DNA of 64,000 bases from Jiangella ureilytica (GTDB lineage: Bacteria > Actinomycetota > Actinomycetes > Jiangellales > Jiangellaceae): NCBI RefSeq assembly GCF_004348545.1, contig NZ_SMKL01000024.1, forward strand, positions 17,657-81,656, in the 5' to 3' direction. This document shows positions 55,239-63,778 of this stretch, one piece after another. Position 1 is the first letter of the stretch. Every line of letters starts with the position of its first letter. The notes beneath the pieces are model-generated. The model saw only the letters and a list, made by a program, of their open reading frames with translations. It was not told the DNA's origin and did no database searches. The position numbers and the translations under genes are program-made.

Positions 55239-56480
55239 TCAGCCGCGCGGGTCGGTGACGGCACCGAGGAAGAGGATCGTCCCGGTCTCGCTGTCGGAGA
55301 TCGTGAACGCGAACGGCCGGTCGACCCGGAACCCACCGCCCGCGGAGGACGGCATCGCGGCGCCCGAGACCGCGGCCGCCTCGGTCCCGGCCTCGTCGAC
55401 GCGGATGTAGGTCTTCTGCACGACCGGCCCGAGGAACGGCTCGGCCGGCGACATCGGCCGGAAGCCGCCGCCGAACGCGCTGCTCATGCCGAGAGCCGCG
55501 AGCGCATCGTTGAGCGTCGCCTTCCACTCCAGCTCGAATGTCGGCAGTGCCAGCTCGGTCACGTGCTGGGGGTGCAGCGCGGCGACGGCGGCGGCCCACT
55601 CGGCGGCGTCGAGCGACGCCAGCAGCTGTGGCAGCTCGACGCCGTGGTCGGGGAGCAGTATCTCCATGCCGTACCGCTCGTCCTTGCCGTAGGGGAGTCG
55701 CAGCATCTGGTAGCCGTCGCGCTGCGCGACCGCCGCAGACGCCCCCACCAGGTGCATGAACGGCACCGTCGCGGTCGTGCCGTCGCCCATCGTGAACGCC
55801 TGCGGCCGGGTCTCGTCGGGGTCGAACCGGGTGGTCCAGGTGCCGAGGAAGTAGACGGCGTTGACCAGCACGAGCAGTGTGTCCCGATTCGGGAGTTCGA
55901 GGTCACGCGCGATGCCCTTGATGCGGTCCTCGGTCTGGTCGCGGACCCAGGCATCGATGTCGTCGGCCGTCTCCTGCGACCCGAGGTCGACCTCGTCGAC
56001 GGTGGCGCCGAAGGAGTCGCGGGCGAACGCCAGGTAGTCCTCCTCGAACGGCACGCCCTCCATCGCCCACAGCGCGTTGGCGATCGACAGCGTGACGTCG
56101 TCGGTGTCGGCCAGCTCGCGCAGCAGCGCGCCGACCCGTACGTCGCGCGAGTCCTGGAGGTGCAGGACGCCGGCCATGTCGGCCGCCGTCTGGCCCTCGG
56201 CGCCGGCCAGCACCATGGCCAGCAGCGCGGCCGCGGACACCGGCGACGTGACGGTGTTCTCGGTGCCGTCGGTCAGCTGGCCGAGCAGGTCGAAGCCGAA
56301 CTGGTTGACCGACGAGCCGACGGCGGCCGCGTCGGCCGGCGACAGGTCGGCCACCAGCTCCATGTGGGCCGCAGCCGCCGCTCCGTCGCCGGCGGAGTCC
56401 CCGGTCGCCGCGTTCGTCCCGCACGCGGCGAGCAGCAGGGCGCCGGCCAGGACGCCGGCGGCCGGTCGGGTGGTCGTCAT
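55239..56480 (-). CDS. lipoprotein serpin 1 (serine protease inhibitor family I4)
   Basis: 413 residues. Signal peptide with lipobox LLAAC (Cys20), so probably anchored outside the cell. Serpin landmarks: NQFGFDLLGQL, ENTVTSPVSAAALLAM, NAVYFLGTWTTRFD and DRPFAFTISD near the end. The hinge GTEAAA is of inhibitory type. Counting from it, the loop after P9 is SGAAMPSS with Ala at P1'. Serpins trap proteases by loop insertion. AAGGGGG lies five bases before the ATG. Last of three tandem serpin genes; 25 bp from the second. Confidence 0.92.
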   Translation of the reverse strand: MTTTRPAAGVLAGALLLAACGTNAATGDSAGDGAAAAAHMELVADLSPADAAAVGSSVNQFGFDLLGQLTDGTENTVTSPVSAAALLAMVLAGAEGQTAADMAGVLHLQDSRDVRVGALLRELADTDDVTLSIANALWAMEGVPFEEDYLAFARDSFGATVDEVDLGSQETADDIDAWVRDQTEDRIKGIARDLELPNRDTLLVLVNAVYFLGTWTTRFDPDETRPQAFTMGDGTTATVPFMHLVGASAAVAQRDGYQMLRLPYGKDERYGMEILLPDHGVELPQLLASLDAAEWAAAVAALHPQHVTELALPTFELEWKATLNDALAALGMSSAFGGGFRPMSPAEPFLGPVVQKTYIRVDEAGTEAAAVSGAAMPSSAGGGFRVDRPFAFTISDSETGTILFLGAVTDPRG

Positions 56481-56505
56481 GGCTGCCCCCTTGCTGGACG
56501 GCGTC

Positions 56506-57762
56506 TCAGCCGCGCGGGTCGGTGACGGCGCCCAGGAAGAGGATCGTCCCGGTCTCGCCGTCGGAGATGGTGAACGCGAACGGGCGGTCGACGCGGAAGG
56601 TCTGGCCGGCCGATTCCGTCATGACGCCGCCCGTGACGGCCGCCGCCTCGGTGCCGGCCTCGTCGACCCGGATGTAGGTCTTCTGCACGACGACGTCGAG
56701 GAACGGGTTCTCCGGCGACATCGGGGTGAAGTCGCCGCCGCCGAACGCGCTCCCCATGCCCAGGGCCACCAAGGCGTCGTTCAGGTCCGCGTCCCATTCC
56801 AGCTCGAACCGCGGGAGGGCGACGTCGCTGATCGTCTGCTCGGTCAGGGCGCCGGTGGCGGCGGTCCACTCGGCGGCGTCGAGTGAGGCCAGCAGCTGTG
56901 GCAGCTCGACGCCGTGGTCGGGCAGCAGGATCTCCATGGCGTACCGCTCGTCCTCGCCGTACGGCAGCCGCAGCATCTGGTAGCCGTCGCGCACGGCGAC
57001 CGGCACGTCCACGTCGGTGAGGTGCATCAGCGGCACCATGGCCGACTCGCCGTCGGCGAGCGTGAACCGTTCCTCGCGCGTGTCGCCGGGGTCGAACTGG
57101 GTGGTCCAGGTGCCGAGGAAGTAGACGGCGTTGAGCAGCACCAGCACGGCGTCGGCGTTGGGGAGGCCGAGGTCCTCGGCGATGCCGTCGATGCGGTCCT
57201 CGGTCTGGTCGCGGACCCAGGCGTCGATCTCGTCGGCCGTCTGCTGCGACCCGAGGTCGGCGTCGTCGACGGTGGCGCCGTAGGAGTCGCGGGTGAACGC
57301 CAGGTAGTCGTCCTCGAACGGGTACCCCTCCCGCGCCCACAGGGCGTTGGCGACGGAGAGCGTGACGTCGTCGGTGTCGGCCAGCTCGCGCAGCAGCGCC
57401 CCGACCCGCACATCGCGGGCGTCGTCGAGGTGCAGGACGCCGGCCATCTCGTCCGCCGTCTGCCCGCCGGCCCCGGCCAGCACCATAGCCAGCAGTGCGG
57501 CCGCGGACACCGGCGACGTGACAGTGTTCTCGGTGCCGTCGGTGAGCTGGCCGAGCAGGTCGAAGCCGAACTGGTTGACCGACGAGCCGACGGCGGCCGC
57601 GTCGCCCGGCGCGAGGTCGGCCACCAGCTCCATCGACGCCGCGGCCGCCGCGCCGTCACCCGAGCCGGCGCCGTCGTCGTCACCGGAGGAGTCCGCGGTT
57701 CCACAGGCCGCCGTCAGCAGCCCGCCCGCCAGCATGGCGGCGATCAGTCGTCGGTACGGCAT
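56506..57762 (-). CDS. lipoprotein serpin 2
   Basis: 418 residues with lipobox TAAC (Cys20) and all serpin landmarks (SPVSAAALLAM, NAVYFLGTWTTQFD, DRPFAFTISD). The hinge is again GTEAAA, but the reactive loop differs: after P9 it reads TGGVMTES with Ala at P1'. Much of the core is near-identical to serpin 1. It has its own sequence TGGGGGTC before the ATG. Only 22 bp separate it from serpin 3 upstream and 25 bp from serpin 1 downstream, so all three are probably one message. Confidence 0.92.
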   Translation of the reverse strand: MPYRRLIAAMLAGGLLTAACGTADSSGDDDGAGSGDGAAAAASMELVADLAPGDAAAVGSSVNQFGFDLLGQLTDGTENTVTSPVSAAALLAMVLAGAGGQTADEMAGVLHLDDARDVRVGALLRELADTDDVTLSVANALWAREGYPFEDDYLAFTRDSYGATVDDADLGSQQTADEIDAWVRDQTEDRIDGIAEDLGLPNADAVLVLLNAVYFLGTWTTQFDPGDTREERFTLADGESAMVPLMHLTDVDVPVAVRDGYQMLRLPYGEDERYAMEILLPDHGVELPQLLASLDAAEWTAATGALTEQTISDVALPRFELEWDADLNDALVALGMGSAFGGGDFTPMSPENPFLDVVVQKTYIRVDEAGTEAAAVTGGVMTESAGQTFRVDRPFAFTISDGETGTILFLGAVTDPRG

Positions 57763-57784
57763 GCGGACCCCCAGAGGTGGAGCG

Positions 57785-59077
57785 TCAGCCGAGCGGGTCG
57801 GTCACCGCCCCCAGGAAGACGATGGTCCCCGTCTGGCTGTCGGAGATGGTGAACGCGAACGGACGGTCGACGCGGAAGCTGGTGTCGTCGGCGCCGCCCG
57901 ACGTGCGGGTGGTGCCACCGGTGACGGCGGCCGCCTCGGTGCCGGCCTCGTCGACGCGGATGTAGGTCTTGTGCACGACGCTGGCGAGGTCTTGCGGCTG
58001 CGGCGACATCGGCCGGAAGTCGGCGCCCTGGAACGCCGGGCCCATGCCCAGCGCGGTGAGGGCGTCATTGAGCTTCGCGTCCCATTCCAGCTCGAACTTC
58101 GGCACGACGACGGTCTGCAGCTCGGCCGGGGTGAGGGCGGCGACGGCCGCGGACCACTCCGCGGCGTCGATGGTCGAGAGCAGCTGCGGCAGCCCGGTCG
58201 CGGTGTCGGGGAGCAGGATCTCCATGGCGAACCGGCCGTCGGCGCCGTAGGGGAGCCGCAGCATGCGGTAGCCGTCGCGCTGGACGACCGGCAGCACCTG
58301 CTCGCGCAGCGTCATCAGCGGCACGTCGGCGCTGCTGCCGTCGCCCATCGTGAACGCCTGCGGCCGGGTGTCGGCGGGATCGAACTGCGTGGTCCAGGTG
58401 CCGAGGAAGTAGACGGCGTTGACCAGCACGAGCGCCGCCTGCGGGTCGGGCAGGCCGAGGTCCTCGGCGATGCCCTCGATGCGGTCCTCGGTGTGCTCGC
58501 GCACCCAGGCGTCGATCTCTTCGGCGGTGTCCTCGGACCCGAGGTCGGCCTCGTCGACCGTCGCGCCGAAGGAGTCGCGGACGAAGCTCAGGTAGCCGTC
58601 CTCGAACGGGATGCCCTGCTGCGCCCAGAGCGCGTTGGCCGCCGACAGCGTGACGTCGTCGGTGTCGGAGAGCTGCTGGAGCAGCTGGCCGACCCGGACG
58701 TCGCGGGAGTCCTCGAGGTGCAGCGTGGAGGCCATGGCCTCGGCGGTCTCGCCGCCCGCGCCGGCCAGGAGCATGGCCAGCATCGAGGCGACGGAGACGG
58801 GGGAGGTGACGGTGTTCTCCGTGCCGTCGGTGAGCTGCCCGAGCAGGTCGAAGCCGAACTGGTTGACCGACGAGGCGACGGTGCCGGCGTCGGCGGGCGC
58901 GAGATCGGCGACGACGTCGATGCGCGGCGCCGGGCCGGGATCGACGGTGGAAGCCTCGCCTCCAGCGCCGGTGTCCGAGCCGCCGCCGTCGCCGTCGTCG
59001 CCGGAGCCGGCCGAGCCGCAGCCGGCGAGCAGCAGAGCACCGGCGAGCACCGCGGTGACCACGCGGGGCAGGGACAT
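57785..59077 (-). CDS. lipoprotein serpin 3
   Basis: 430 residues from ATG 59077, which has GGAGG seven bases upstream (a GTG further up at 59107 is less likely). Lipobox LAGC (Cys20), then a Ser/Gly/Asp-rich linker longer than in the other two. Serpin blocks are present, with hinge GTEAAA and a third reactive loop, TGGTTRTS with Gly at P1', several residues longer than in serpins 1 and 2. It begins 22 bp after the cytochrome b paralogue and leads into serpins 2 and 1. Confidence 0.92.
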   Translation of the reverse strand: MSLPRVVTAVLAGALLLAGCGSAGSGDDGDGGGSDTGAGGEASTVDPGPAPRIDVVADLAPADAGTVASSVNQFGFDLLGQLTDGTENTVTSPVSVASMLAMLLAGAGGETAEAMASTLHLEDSRDVRVGQLLQQLSDTDDVTLSAANALWAQQGIPFEDGYLSFVRDSFGATVDEADLGSEDTAEEIDAWVREHTEDRIEGIAEDLGLPDPQAALVLVNAVYFLGTWTTQFDPADTRPQAFTMGDGSSADVPLMTLREQVLPVVQRDGYRMLRLPYGADGRFAMEILLPDTATGLPQLLSTIDAAEWSAAVAALTPAELQTVVVPKFELEWDAKLNDALTALGMGPAFQGADFRPMSPQPQDLASVVHKTYIRVDEAGTEAAAVTGGTTRTSGGADDTSFRVDRPFAFTISDSQTGTIVFLGAVTDPLG

Positions 59078-59099
59078 GAACGCACCTCCGGACGACGAG

Positions 59100-60701
59100 T
59101 CAACCATCCTCTGTCATCTTGGACGTTGCGCGCGACGGACCGGTTGCAGGGAGGTCGGCGAAGTAGAACCGGGCGGCCACGGCACGACGGTGTTCGGCTC
59201 GGTGCCGCGGGTGGGGGATGCCCCAGGCGTCTTCGGCCGGTGCGCCGGCACCGACCGCCACCAGCTCCGCGCGCGGCGCCCGGCGCTCGGCCTGCCAGGG
59301 CGTCAGCGCCTGGTGCAGCTCGCTGAAACCGCCGGTCGCACTGACGACGACGATGCCCGTCGCCCGTCCGTGTGCCAGCTCGTCACGGTCCTTCAGCTCC
59401 AGGCCGAGGCAGATCCGCTTGGTCACCCAGAACGTCAGGGGCGGGACGACGAACACGGCGACCTGCAGGGCCCGGGTCAGCCCGTTCAGCGGGATGTGCA
59501 GCAGCGTGGCCAGGACGTCGTTGCCGCCGGCCAGCCAGAGCACCAGGTAGAACGAGACGAACCCGGCGACCAGCGCGGTGCGCACCGGCACGTCGCGGGG
59601 CCGGTCCGGCAGGTCCGGGTCGCGGCGGTCGCCGGTGGCCCACTGCTCGAACCACGGGTAGAGCGCCAGCGTCGTCAGCAGCACCCCGGGCAGCACCATG
59701 ACGGGGATGATCACGCTCAGCGTCAGCGTGTAGCCGAACACGCCGACCTCCCACGGCGGCATCAGCCGCACGGCGCCGTCGAGGAACCCCAGGTACCAGG
59801 GCGGCCGGCTGCCGGCCGCGGCCTGGGACGGGTCGAACGGACCCCACAGCCACACCGGGTTGACCTGCAGGGTGGCCGCCATCAGCACGAGGACGCCGCT
59901 GACGAGCGCCACCAGCCCGGCCATGCGGGCCGCGTAGCCGGGGAAGACATGGTCCGACGGCGCCACCCGCCGGTCCGCCTCCTCCGTAGCGGGCCCACCC
60001 CGCCGGCCCCGCGACAGCAGCACCAGCCGGGCCACGAACAGCGCGACGATCAGGGCAGGCAGCAGGTAGACGTGCACCACGGTCAGGCGGGCGATGATCT
60101 CGTCGCCCGGGAACGTGCCGCCGAACACCAGCCACGACAGCCACGTCCCGACCACGGGCACCGCCAGCAGGTAGCCCTCGGTGACCTGCAGCCCGGTGCC
60201 GGACTGGAAGTCGTCGAGCATCGAGTGCCCGGCGTAGGCCTCGACGATCGCCAGGACCAGCAGGACCAGCAGGAGCACCCAGCCCACCCGCCGTCGGCCG
60301 CGGAACACCCCGGTCAGGAAGTCACGCAGCAGCTGCGCCGACAGCGCGGCGACGAAGACCAGCCCGGCCCAGTGGTGCGCCTGACGGACCAGCAGCCCGC
60401 CGGGGACCTCGAAGGAGATGTCGACGGTGGACGCGTACGCCTCGGACACCTGGACACCGCGGAGCGGGCCGTATCCGCCGTCGTACACGAGCTGCCGCGA
60501 CGACGGCTCGAACCAGAACGTGAGCAGGACGCCGGTGACCAGCAGGACGAGGAAGCCGCCCACCGCGATGTGGCCGAAGAGCCCGGACCACCGGGTCGGG
60601 AACACCGCGCGGCGGCGGGCCAGCCGGCGGACCGGGCCGCCGTGGCGATCGGCCAGCCGCACGACGCGGCCGGCCCAGTGGCGTGGATCGATGTCTGACA
60701 T
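59100..60701 (-). CDS. orphan cytochrome b (QcrB paralogue) lacking heme bH ligands
   Basis: 533 residues clearly homologous to QcrB along its length (SEAYASTVDISFEVPGGLLV, NPVWLWGPFD, ALYPWFEQWATGDRR). The heme bL pair His109 and His210 is kept, but the heme bH positions are Gln123 (His122 in QcrB) and Arg225 (His224). The quinol-site PDWY is PPWY (Asp to Pro, 300-303). No Rieske or cytochrome c gene accompanies it. GGGAGCG lies before the ATG. Three lipoprotein serpin genes follow within 22-25 bp gaps. It may be a one-heme electron or membrane protein of new function, or a structural subunit. Confidence 0.9.
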   Translation of the reverse strand: MSDIDPRHWAGRVVRLADRHGGPVRRLARRRAVFPTRWSGLFGHIAVGGFLVLLVTGVLLTFWFEPSSRQLVYDGGYGPLRGVQVSEAYASTVDISFEVPGGLLVRQAHHWAGLVFVAALSAQLLRDFLTGVFRGRRRVGWVLLLVLLVLAIVEAYAGHSMLDDFQSGTGLQVTEGYLLAVPVVGTWLSWLVFGGTFPGDEIIARLTVVHVYLLPALIVALFVARLVLLSRGRRGGPATEEADRRVAPSDHVFPGYAARMAGLVALVSGVLVLMAATLQVNPVWLWGPFDPSQAAAGSRPPWYLGFLDGAVRLMPPWEVGVFGYTLTLSVIIPVMVLPGVLLTTLALYPWFEQWATGDRRDPDLPDRPRDVPVRTALVAGFVSFYLVLWLAGGNDVLATLLHIPLNGLTRALQVAVFVVPPLTFWVTKRICLGLELKDRDELAHGRATGIVVVSATGGFSELHQALTPWQAERRAPRAELVAVGAGAPAEDAWGIPHPRHRAEHRRAVAARFYFADLPATGPSRATSKMTEDG

Positions 60702-60784
60702 GGTGCGCTCCCGTGGTGTCGCTCCTGCCCATACGACCCGGGACCGGCCGCGCGTGTGACATGAGGTGCGTCACGTGCGCCCCG

Positions 60785-60790
60785 TAGGCT
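60785..60790 (+). promoter_or_regulatory. -10 box of a leaderless promoter
   Basis: TAGGCT ends six bases before the ATG of the SRPBCC-like gene at 60797, with no ribosome site between. Confidence 0.55.
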
Positions 60791-60796
60791 GCCCTG

Positions 60797-61186
60797 ATGG
60801 CGCCGGCGATCGATCTCATGGACGACACGTTCGTGGTGGCCGAACGGGCCGAGCTGGCGACCTACGTCCGCGACCCCGCCGTCGCGCGGGCGTGGTGGCC
60901 GCGGCTGACGCTGACCGTCCACCAGGACCGCGGCCTCGAGGGCGTGCGCTGGACGGTGGCCGGCGAGCTGACCGGCAGCACGGAGATCTGGCTGGAGCGA
61001 TGGGGCGACGGCGTCCTCGTCCACTGGTTCCTGCGCGCGGATCCGGCGCGGACGCCGTCGCCCCGAGGCGTGCGGCGGCTGGCCCGCCGGTACACCGTCG
61101 CCTACAAGGAGCGGATCCACGAGCTCAAGGACCGGCTCGAGCACGGACGACCGGCCGGAGTGCCGCGGCTGCCGCCGGCTCGGTAG
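60797..61186 (+). CDS. SRPBCC-like (polyketide cyclase family) small protein
   Basis: 129 residues: a short lipid/ligand-binding-fold protein with FVVAERAELATYVRDPAVAR, LEGVRWTVAGELTGSTEIWLE and YTVAYKERIHELKDRLE. It resembles START-like/polyketide cyclase proteins found next to glk in actinobacteria. Ligand unknown. Leaderless ATG. The gap to the divergent orphan cytochrome b gene is 95 bp. Confidence 0.8.
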   Translation: MAPAIDLMDDTFVVAERAELATYVRDPAVARAWWPRLTLTVHQDRGLEGVRWTVAGELTGSTEIWLERWGDGVLVHWFLRADPARTPSPRGVRRLARRYTVAYKERIHELKDRLEHGRPAGVPRLPPAR

Positions 61187-61227
61187 TCTGCGATCTCCGC
61201 CTTCTGGCAGATGGGACACTGTCACAC

Positions 61228-61716
61228 ATGGCTTCGCAGACCACGTCGAGCATCGTCGTCGCCGCGACCCCGGACCGCATCATGGCCGTCATCGCGGACC
61301 TCGAGGCGTACCCGGAGTGGACCGCATCGGTCCGCGAGGTCGAGGTGCTGACGGTGTACCCGGCCGAGCCACTCACCTCCGGTGCGGCCGGAGGTCGTTC
61401 AGGCACCGGGCGGCCGAAGGAAGCACGGTTCGTCCTCGACGCCGGACCCGTCAAGGACCGCTACACGCTGTCCTACGAGTGGGACGGCGACGACGAGGTC
61501 CGCTGGAGCCTGGTCGAGGGCGGCCTGATCAAGGAGCTGACCGGCTCCTATGCGCTGGCCGCCGTCGACGCCGCGAGTACCGAGGTGACGTACCAGCTGA
61601 CGGTCGACGTCTCCATCCCGATGCTCGGGCTGATGAAGCGCAAGGCGGAGAAGGTCATCATCGACACGGCTCTGAAAGAGCTCAAGAAGCGCGTCGAGGA
61701 CGGAGTGGACGAGTGA
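61228..61716 (+). CDS. SRPBCC family protein
   Basis: 162 residues of the START/Bet v1-like fold: IVVAATPDRIMAVIADLEAYPEW at the N-terminus is the family signature, with LSYEWDGDDEVRWSLVEGGLIKELTGSY and a C-terminal helix ending LKKRVEDGVDE. Ligand unknown. GACACT lies seven bases before the ATG (leaderless). Its stop overlaps the glk start (GTGA), so it is coupled to glucokinase. Confidence 0.88.
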   Translation: MASQTTSSIVVAATPDRIMAVIADLEAYPEWTASVREVEVLTVYPAEPLTSGAAGGRSGTGRPKEARFVLDAGPVKDRYTLSYEWDGDDEVRWSLVEGGLIKELTGSYALAAVDAASTEVTYQLTVDVSIPMLGLMKRKAEKVIIDTALKELKKRVEDGVDE

Positions 61717-62648
61717 GCCTCACCATCGGAGTGGACGTCGGCGGCACGAAGATCGCGGCCGGCGTCGTCGACGAGAAGGGCGTCATCGGGGCGCGGGCGC
61801 GCCGCGAGACGCCGTCGCACGACCCCGCGGCCATCGTCGACACGATCATCGAGGTCACGAAGGAGCTGGCCGCCCAGCACGAGGTCGACGCGGTGGGCGT
61901 GGGCTCGGCCGGCTTCATCGACTCCGCCCGGTCGCGGGTGCTGTTCGCGCCGAACCTCGCCTGGCGCGACGTCCCCGTCCGCGACCAGGTCGCCGATGCC
62001 ACCGGCCTGCCCGCCGTCGTCGAGAACGACGCCAACGCCGCGGCCTGGGGCGAGTTCAAGTTCGGCGCCGCCGAGGACGTCGACGACATGATCCTGCTGA
62101 CCATCGGCACCGGCGTCGGCGGCGGCCTGGTGCTCGACGGCCAGATCTACCGCGGCGCGCACGGTGTCGCCGCCGAGGTCGGCCACATGCGCGTGGTCCC
62201 CGACGGCCACCTGTGCGGCTGCGGGCTGCGCGGCTGCCTCGAGGCGTACGCCAGCGGCACCGCCCTGGTCCGCGAGGCGCGGGCGGCGGCGTCGCTGCCC
62301 TCCGCGGAGCGGCTGCTCGAGCGGGCCGGCGGCGACCCGCAGCGCATCACCGGCCCCATGGTCACCGAGCTCGCGAACGACGGCGACGAGCTCGCCATCG
62401 TGCTGATCGCGCAGGTCGGCCGCTGGCTGGGTGAGGCGATGGGCTCGTTCACGGCGCTGTTCGACCCCGCGGTGTTCGTCATCGGCGGCGGCGTGTCCGC
62501 GGCCGGCGACCTGCTCGTCGGGCCGGCCGAAGAGGCGCTGCGCAAGCACACCACCGGCGCCGGGCACCGCCCCGAGCCCGAGGTCCGGGTCGCGACGCTG
62601 GGCAACGACGCCGGCGTCATCGGCGCGGCCGACCTCGCGCGGGTGTGA
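61713..62648 (+). CDS. glk: ROK-family glucokinase
   Basis: 311 residues. Phosphorylates glucose with ATP; in Streptomyces the homologue GlkA also mediates glucose repression. ATP motif DVGGTKIAAG, sugar-site VENDANAAAWGE, GTGVGGGLV, and the ROK zinc motif (GHMRVV, then CGCGLRGCLEAY). Coupled to the SRPBCC gene before it and to the endonuclease-like gene after it (GTGA overlap). Confidence 0.95.
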   Translation: MSLTIGVDVGGTKIAAGVVDEKGVIGARARRETPSHDPAAIVDTIIEVTKELAAQHEVDAVGVGSAGFIDSARSRVLFAPNLAWRDVPVRDQVADATGLPAVVENDANAAAWGEFKFGAAEDVDDMILLTIGTGVGGGLVLDGQIYRGAHGVAAEVGHMRVVPDGHLCGCGLRGCLEAYASGTALVREARAAASLPSAERLLERAGGDPQRITGPMVTELANDGDELAIVLIAQVGRWLGEAMGSFTALFDPAVFVIGGGVSAAGDLLVGPAEEALRKHTTGAGHRPEPEVRVATLGNDAGVIGAADLARV

Positions 62649-63325
62649 CGGCCGTCCGGCTGCGGGTCGTCAGCTACAACGTCCACGGACTGCGCGACGA
62701 CGGCACCGCCGTCGCGCGCGTCCTGCGCGACCTCGACCCGGACGTCGCTTTCGTCCAGGAGCTGCCGAAGTACCTGCTGTGGCGCGGCCGCGCGGCGTCG
62801 TTCGCACGGCGTGCCGACCTGCTCTACGCGGCCGGCGGGGGCACGACCGGCGGGACGGCGCTGTTCACCGCGGTCCGGGTCGACCTGCGCGAGGTGCAGG
62901 AGCACCGGCTGCGGCGCACGCCCGGCCTGACCCGGCGCGGCCTGGTGCTGGCCCGGCTCGAGAAGGACGGGGTCGTGTTCGGCGCCGGGTCGCTGCACCT
63001 GGGCCTGGACGCCGGCGAGCGGGCCCGGCACCTCACCGACATCACCGGCCTGGTGAACCGGCTGAGCCTGTCGGCCATGGTGCTCGGCGGCGACGTGAAC
63101 GAGGTCTCGACCGCCCCGACCTGGACCCGCCTGGCCTCGCAGTACACCGACGCCGGTGCGAACGACCCGACGCCGACGTTCCCGGTGGCGCAGCCGCAGC
63201 ACCGCATCGACGGCCTCTTCGTCCGCGGCGCCGACGTGACCGCCTACCGCGTCGTCGACACCCCGGACGCCCGGGTGGCGAGCGACCACTTCCCCGTGGT
63301 GGCGGACCTGACCCTGCGGGGGTGA
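62645..63325 (+). CDS. endonuclease/exonuclease/phosphatase family protein
   Basis: 226 residues with the EEP catalytic motifs: SYNVHGL (Asn), FVQELPK (metal Glu), LHLGLD, LGGDVNE (Asp, Asn), RIDGLFV (Asp) and SDHFPV (Asp-His pair). A soluble Mg-dependent phosphodiesterase or phosphatase of unknown substrate. GTG start overlapping the glk stop. Confidence 0.9.
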   Translation: MTAVRLRVVSYNVHGLRDDGTAVARVLRDLDPDVAFVQELPKYLLWRGRAASFARRADLLYAAGGGTTGGTALFTAVRVDLREVQEHRLRRTPGLTRRGLVLARLEKDGVVFGAGSLHLGLDAGERARHLTDITGLVNRLSLSAMVLGGDVNEVSTAPTWTRLASQYTDAGANDPTPTFPVAQPQHRIDGLFVRGADVTAYRVVDTPDARVASDHFPVVADLTLRG

Positions 63326-63421
63326 CGGCGCCCGCGCGACTGGTCCTCTGTCACCCGCGTCCGCTCGCGTTCATGGCGCCGGCCGGCAACCTCACGTCCG
63401 CGGATCGACTTCACTCGCGGG

Positions 63422-63525
63422 AGCCGTCTTCTGCGCGCGTGTCAGGGCTCAGAAGACGGCTGGCGGTAGTGAAGACGGCTGGCGGTAGTGAAGTCGCGGG
63501 CGGCAGTGAAGTCGCGGGCGGCGAC
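63422..63525. repeat. tandem 18/19-bp repeats with an inverted partner
   Basis: Two 19-bp units GAAGACGGCTGGCGGTAGT (63452, 63471) are followed by two related units GAAGTCGCGGGCGGC(AGT) (63490, 63508). Upstream, AGCCGTCTTCTG (63422-63433) is the exact complement of CAGAAGACGGCT (63450-63461), giving a 12-bp hairpin. It lies in the 259-bp gap between convergent genes, which is otherwise empty. Confidence 0.75.
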
Positions 63526-63584
63526 ACCGGGTCGTGGGCGGGTGACGACCGCCCTGGTGGTCGTCACCCGATCTGGACAGTCGA

Positions 63585-63776
63585 TCAGCCTCGGCCGGCT
63601 TGGACTCCCGGCGACTCCTCACCCGCCCGCGCGCGCACTTCACGCAGCTCCGCGCTACGAGACGCCCGCATCCGCCCGAGCTCGTCTGCCGTCGCCCCGA
63701 TGACCTGCAGGACCTCGGCCCGGGCGTTGCCGCCCTCGAGCCCGTCCCGGCCGGGCGCGGAGTCGTCGGGCTCCAC
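63585..63776 (-). CDS. small hypothetical protein
   Basis: 63 residues from GTG 63776, only 2 bp after the stop of the membrane protein gene upstream. Charged and helical in the middle (ELGRMRASRSAELREVRARA). No domain recognised. Position suggests coupling, but there is no clear ribosome site, so it may not be real. Confidence 0.45.
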   Translation of the reverse strand: MEPDDSAPGRDGLEGGNARAEVLQVIGATADELGRMRASRSAELREVRARAGEESPGVQAGRG

Positions 63777-63778
63777 CG

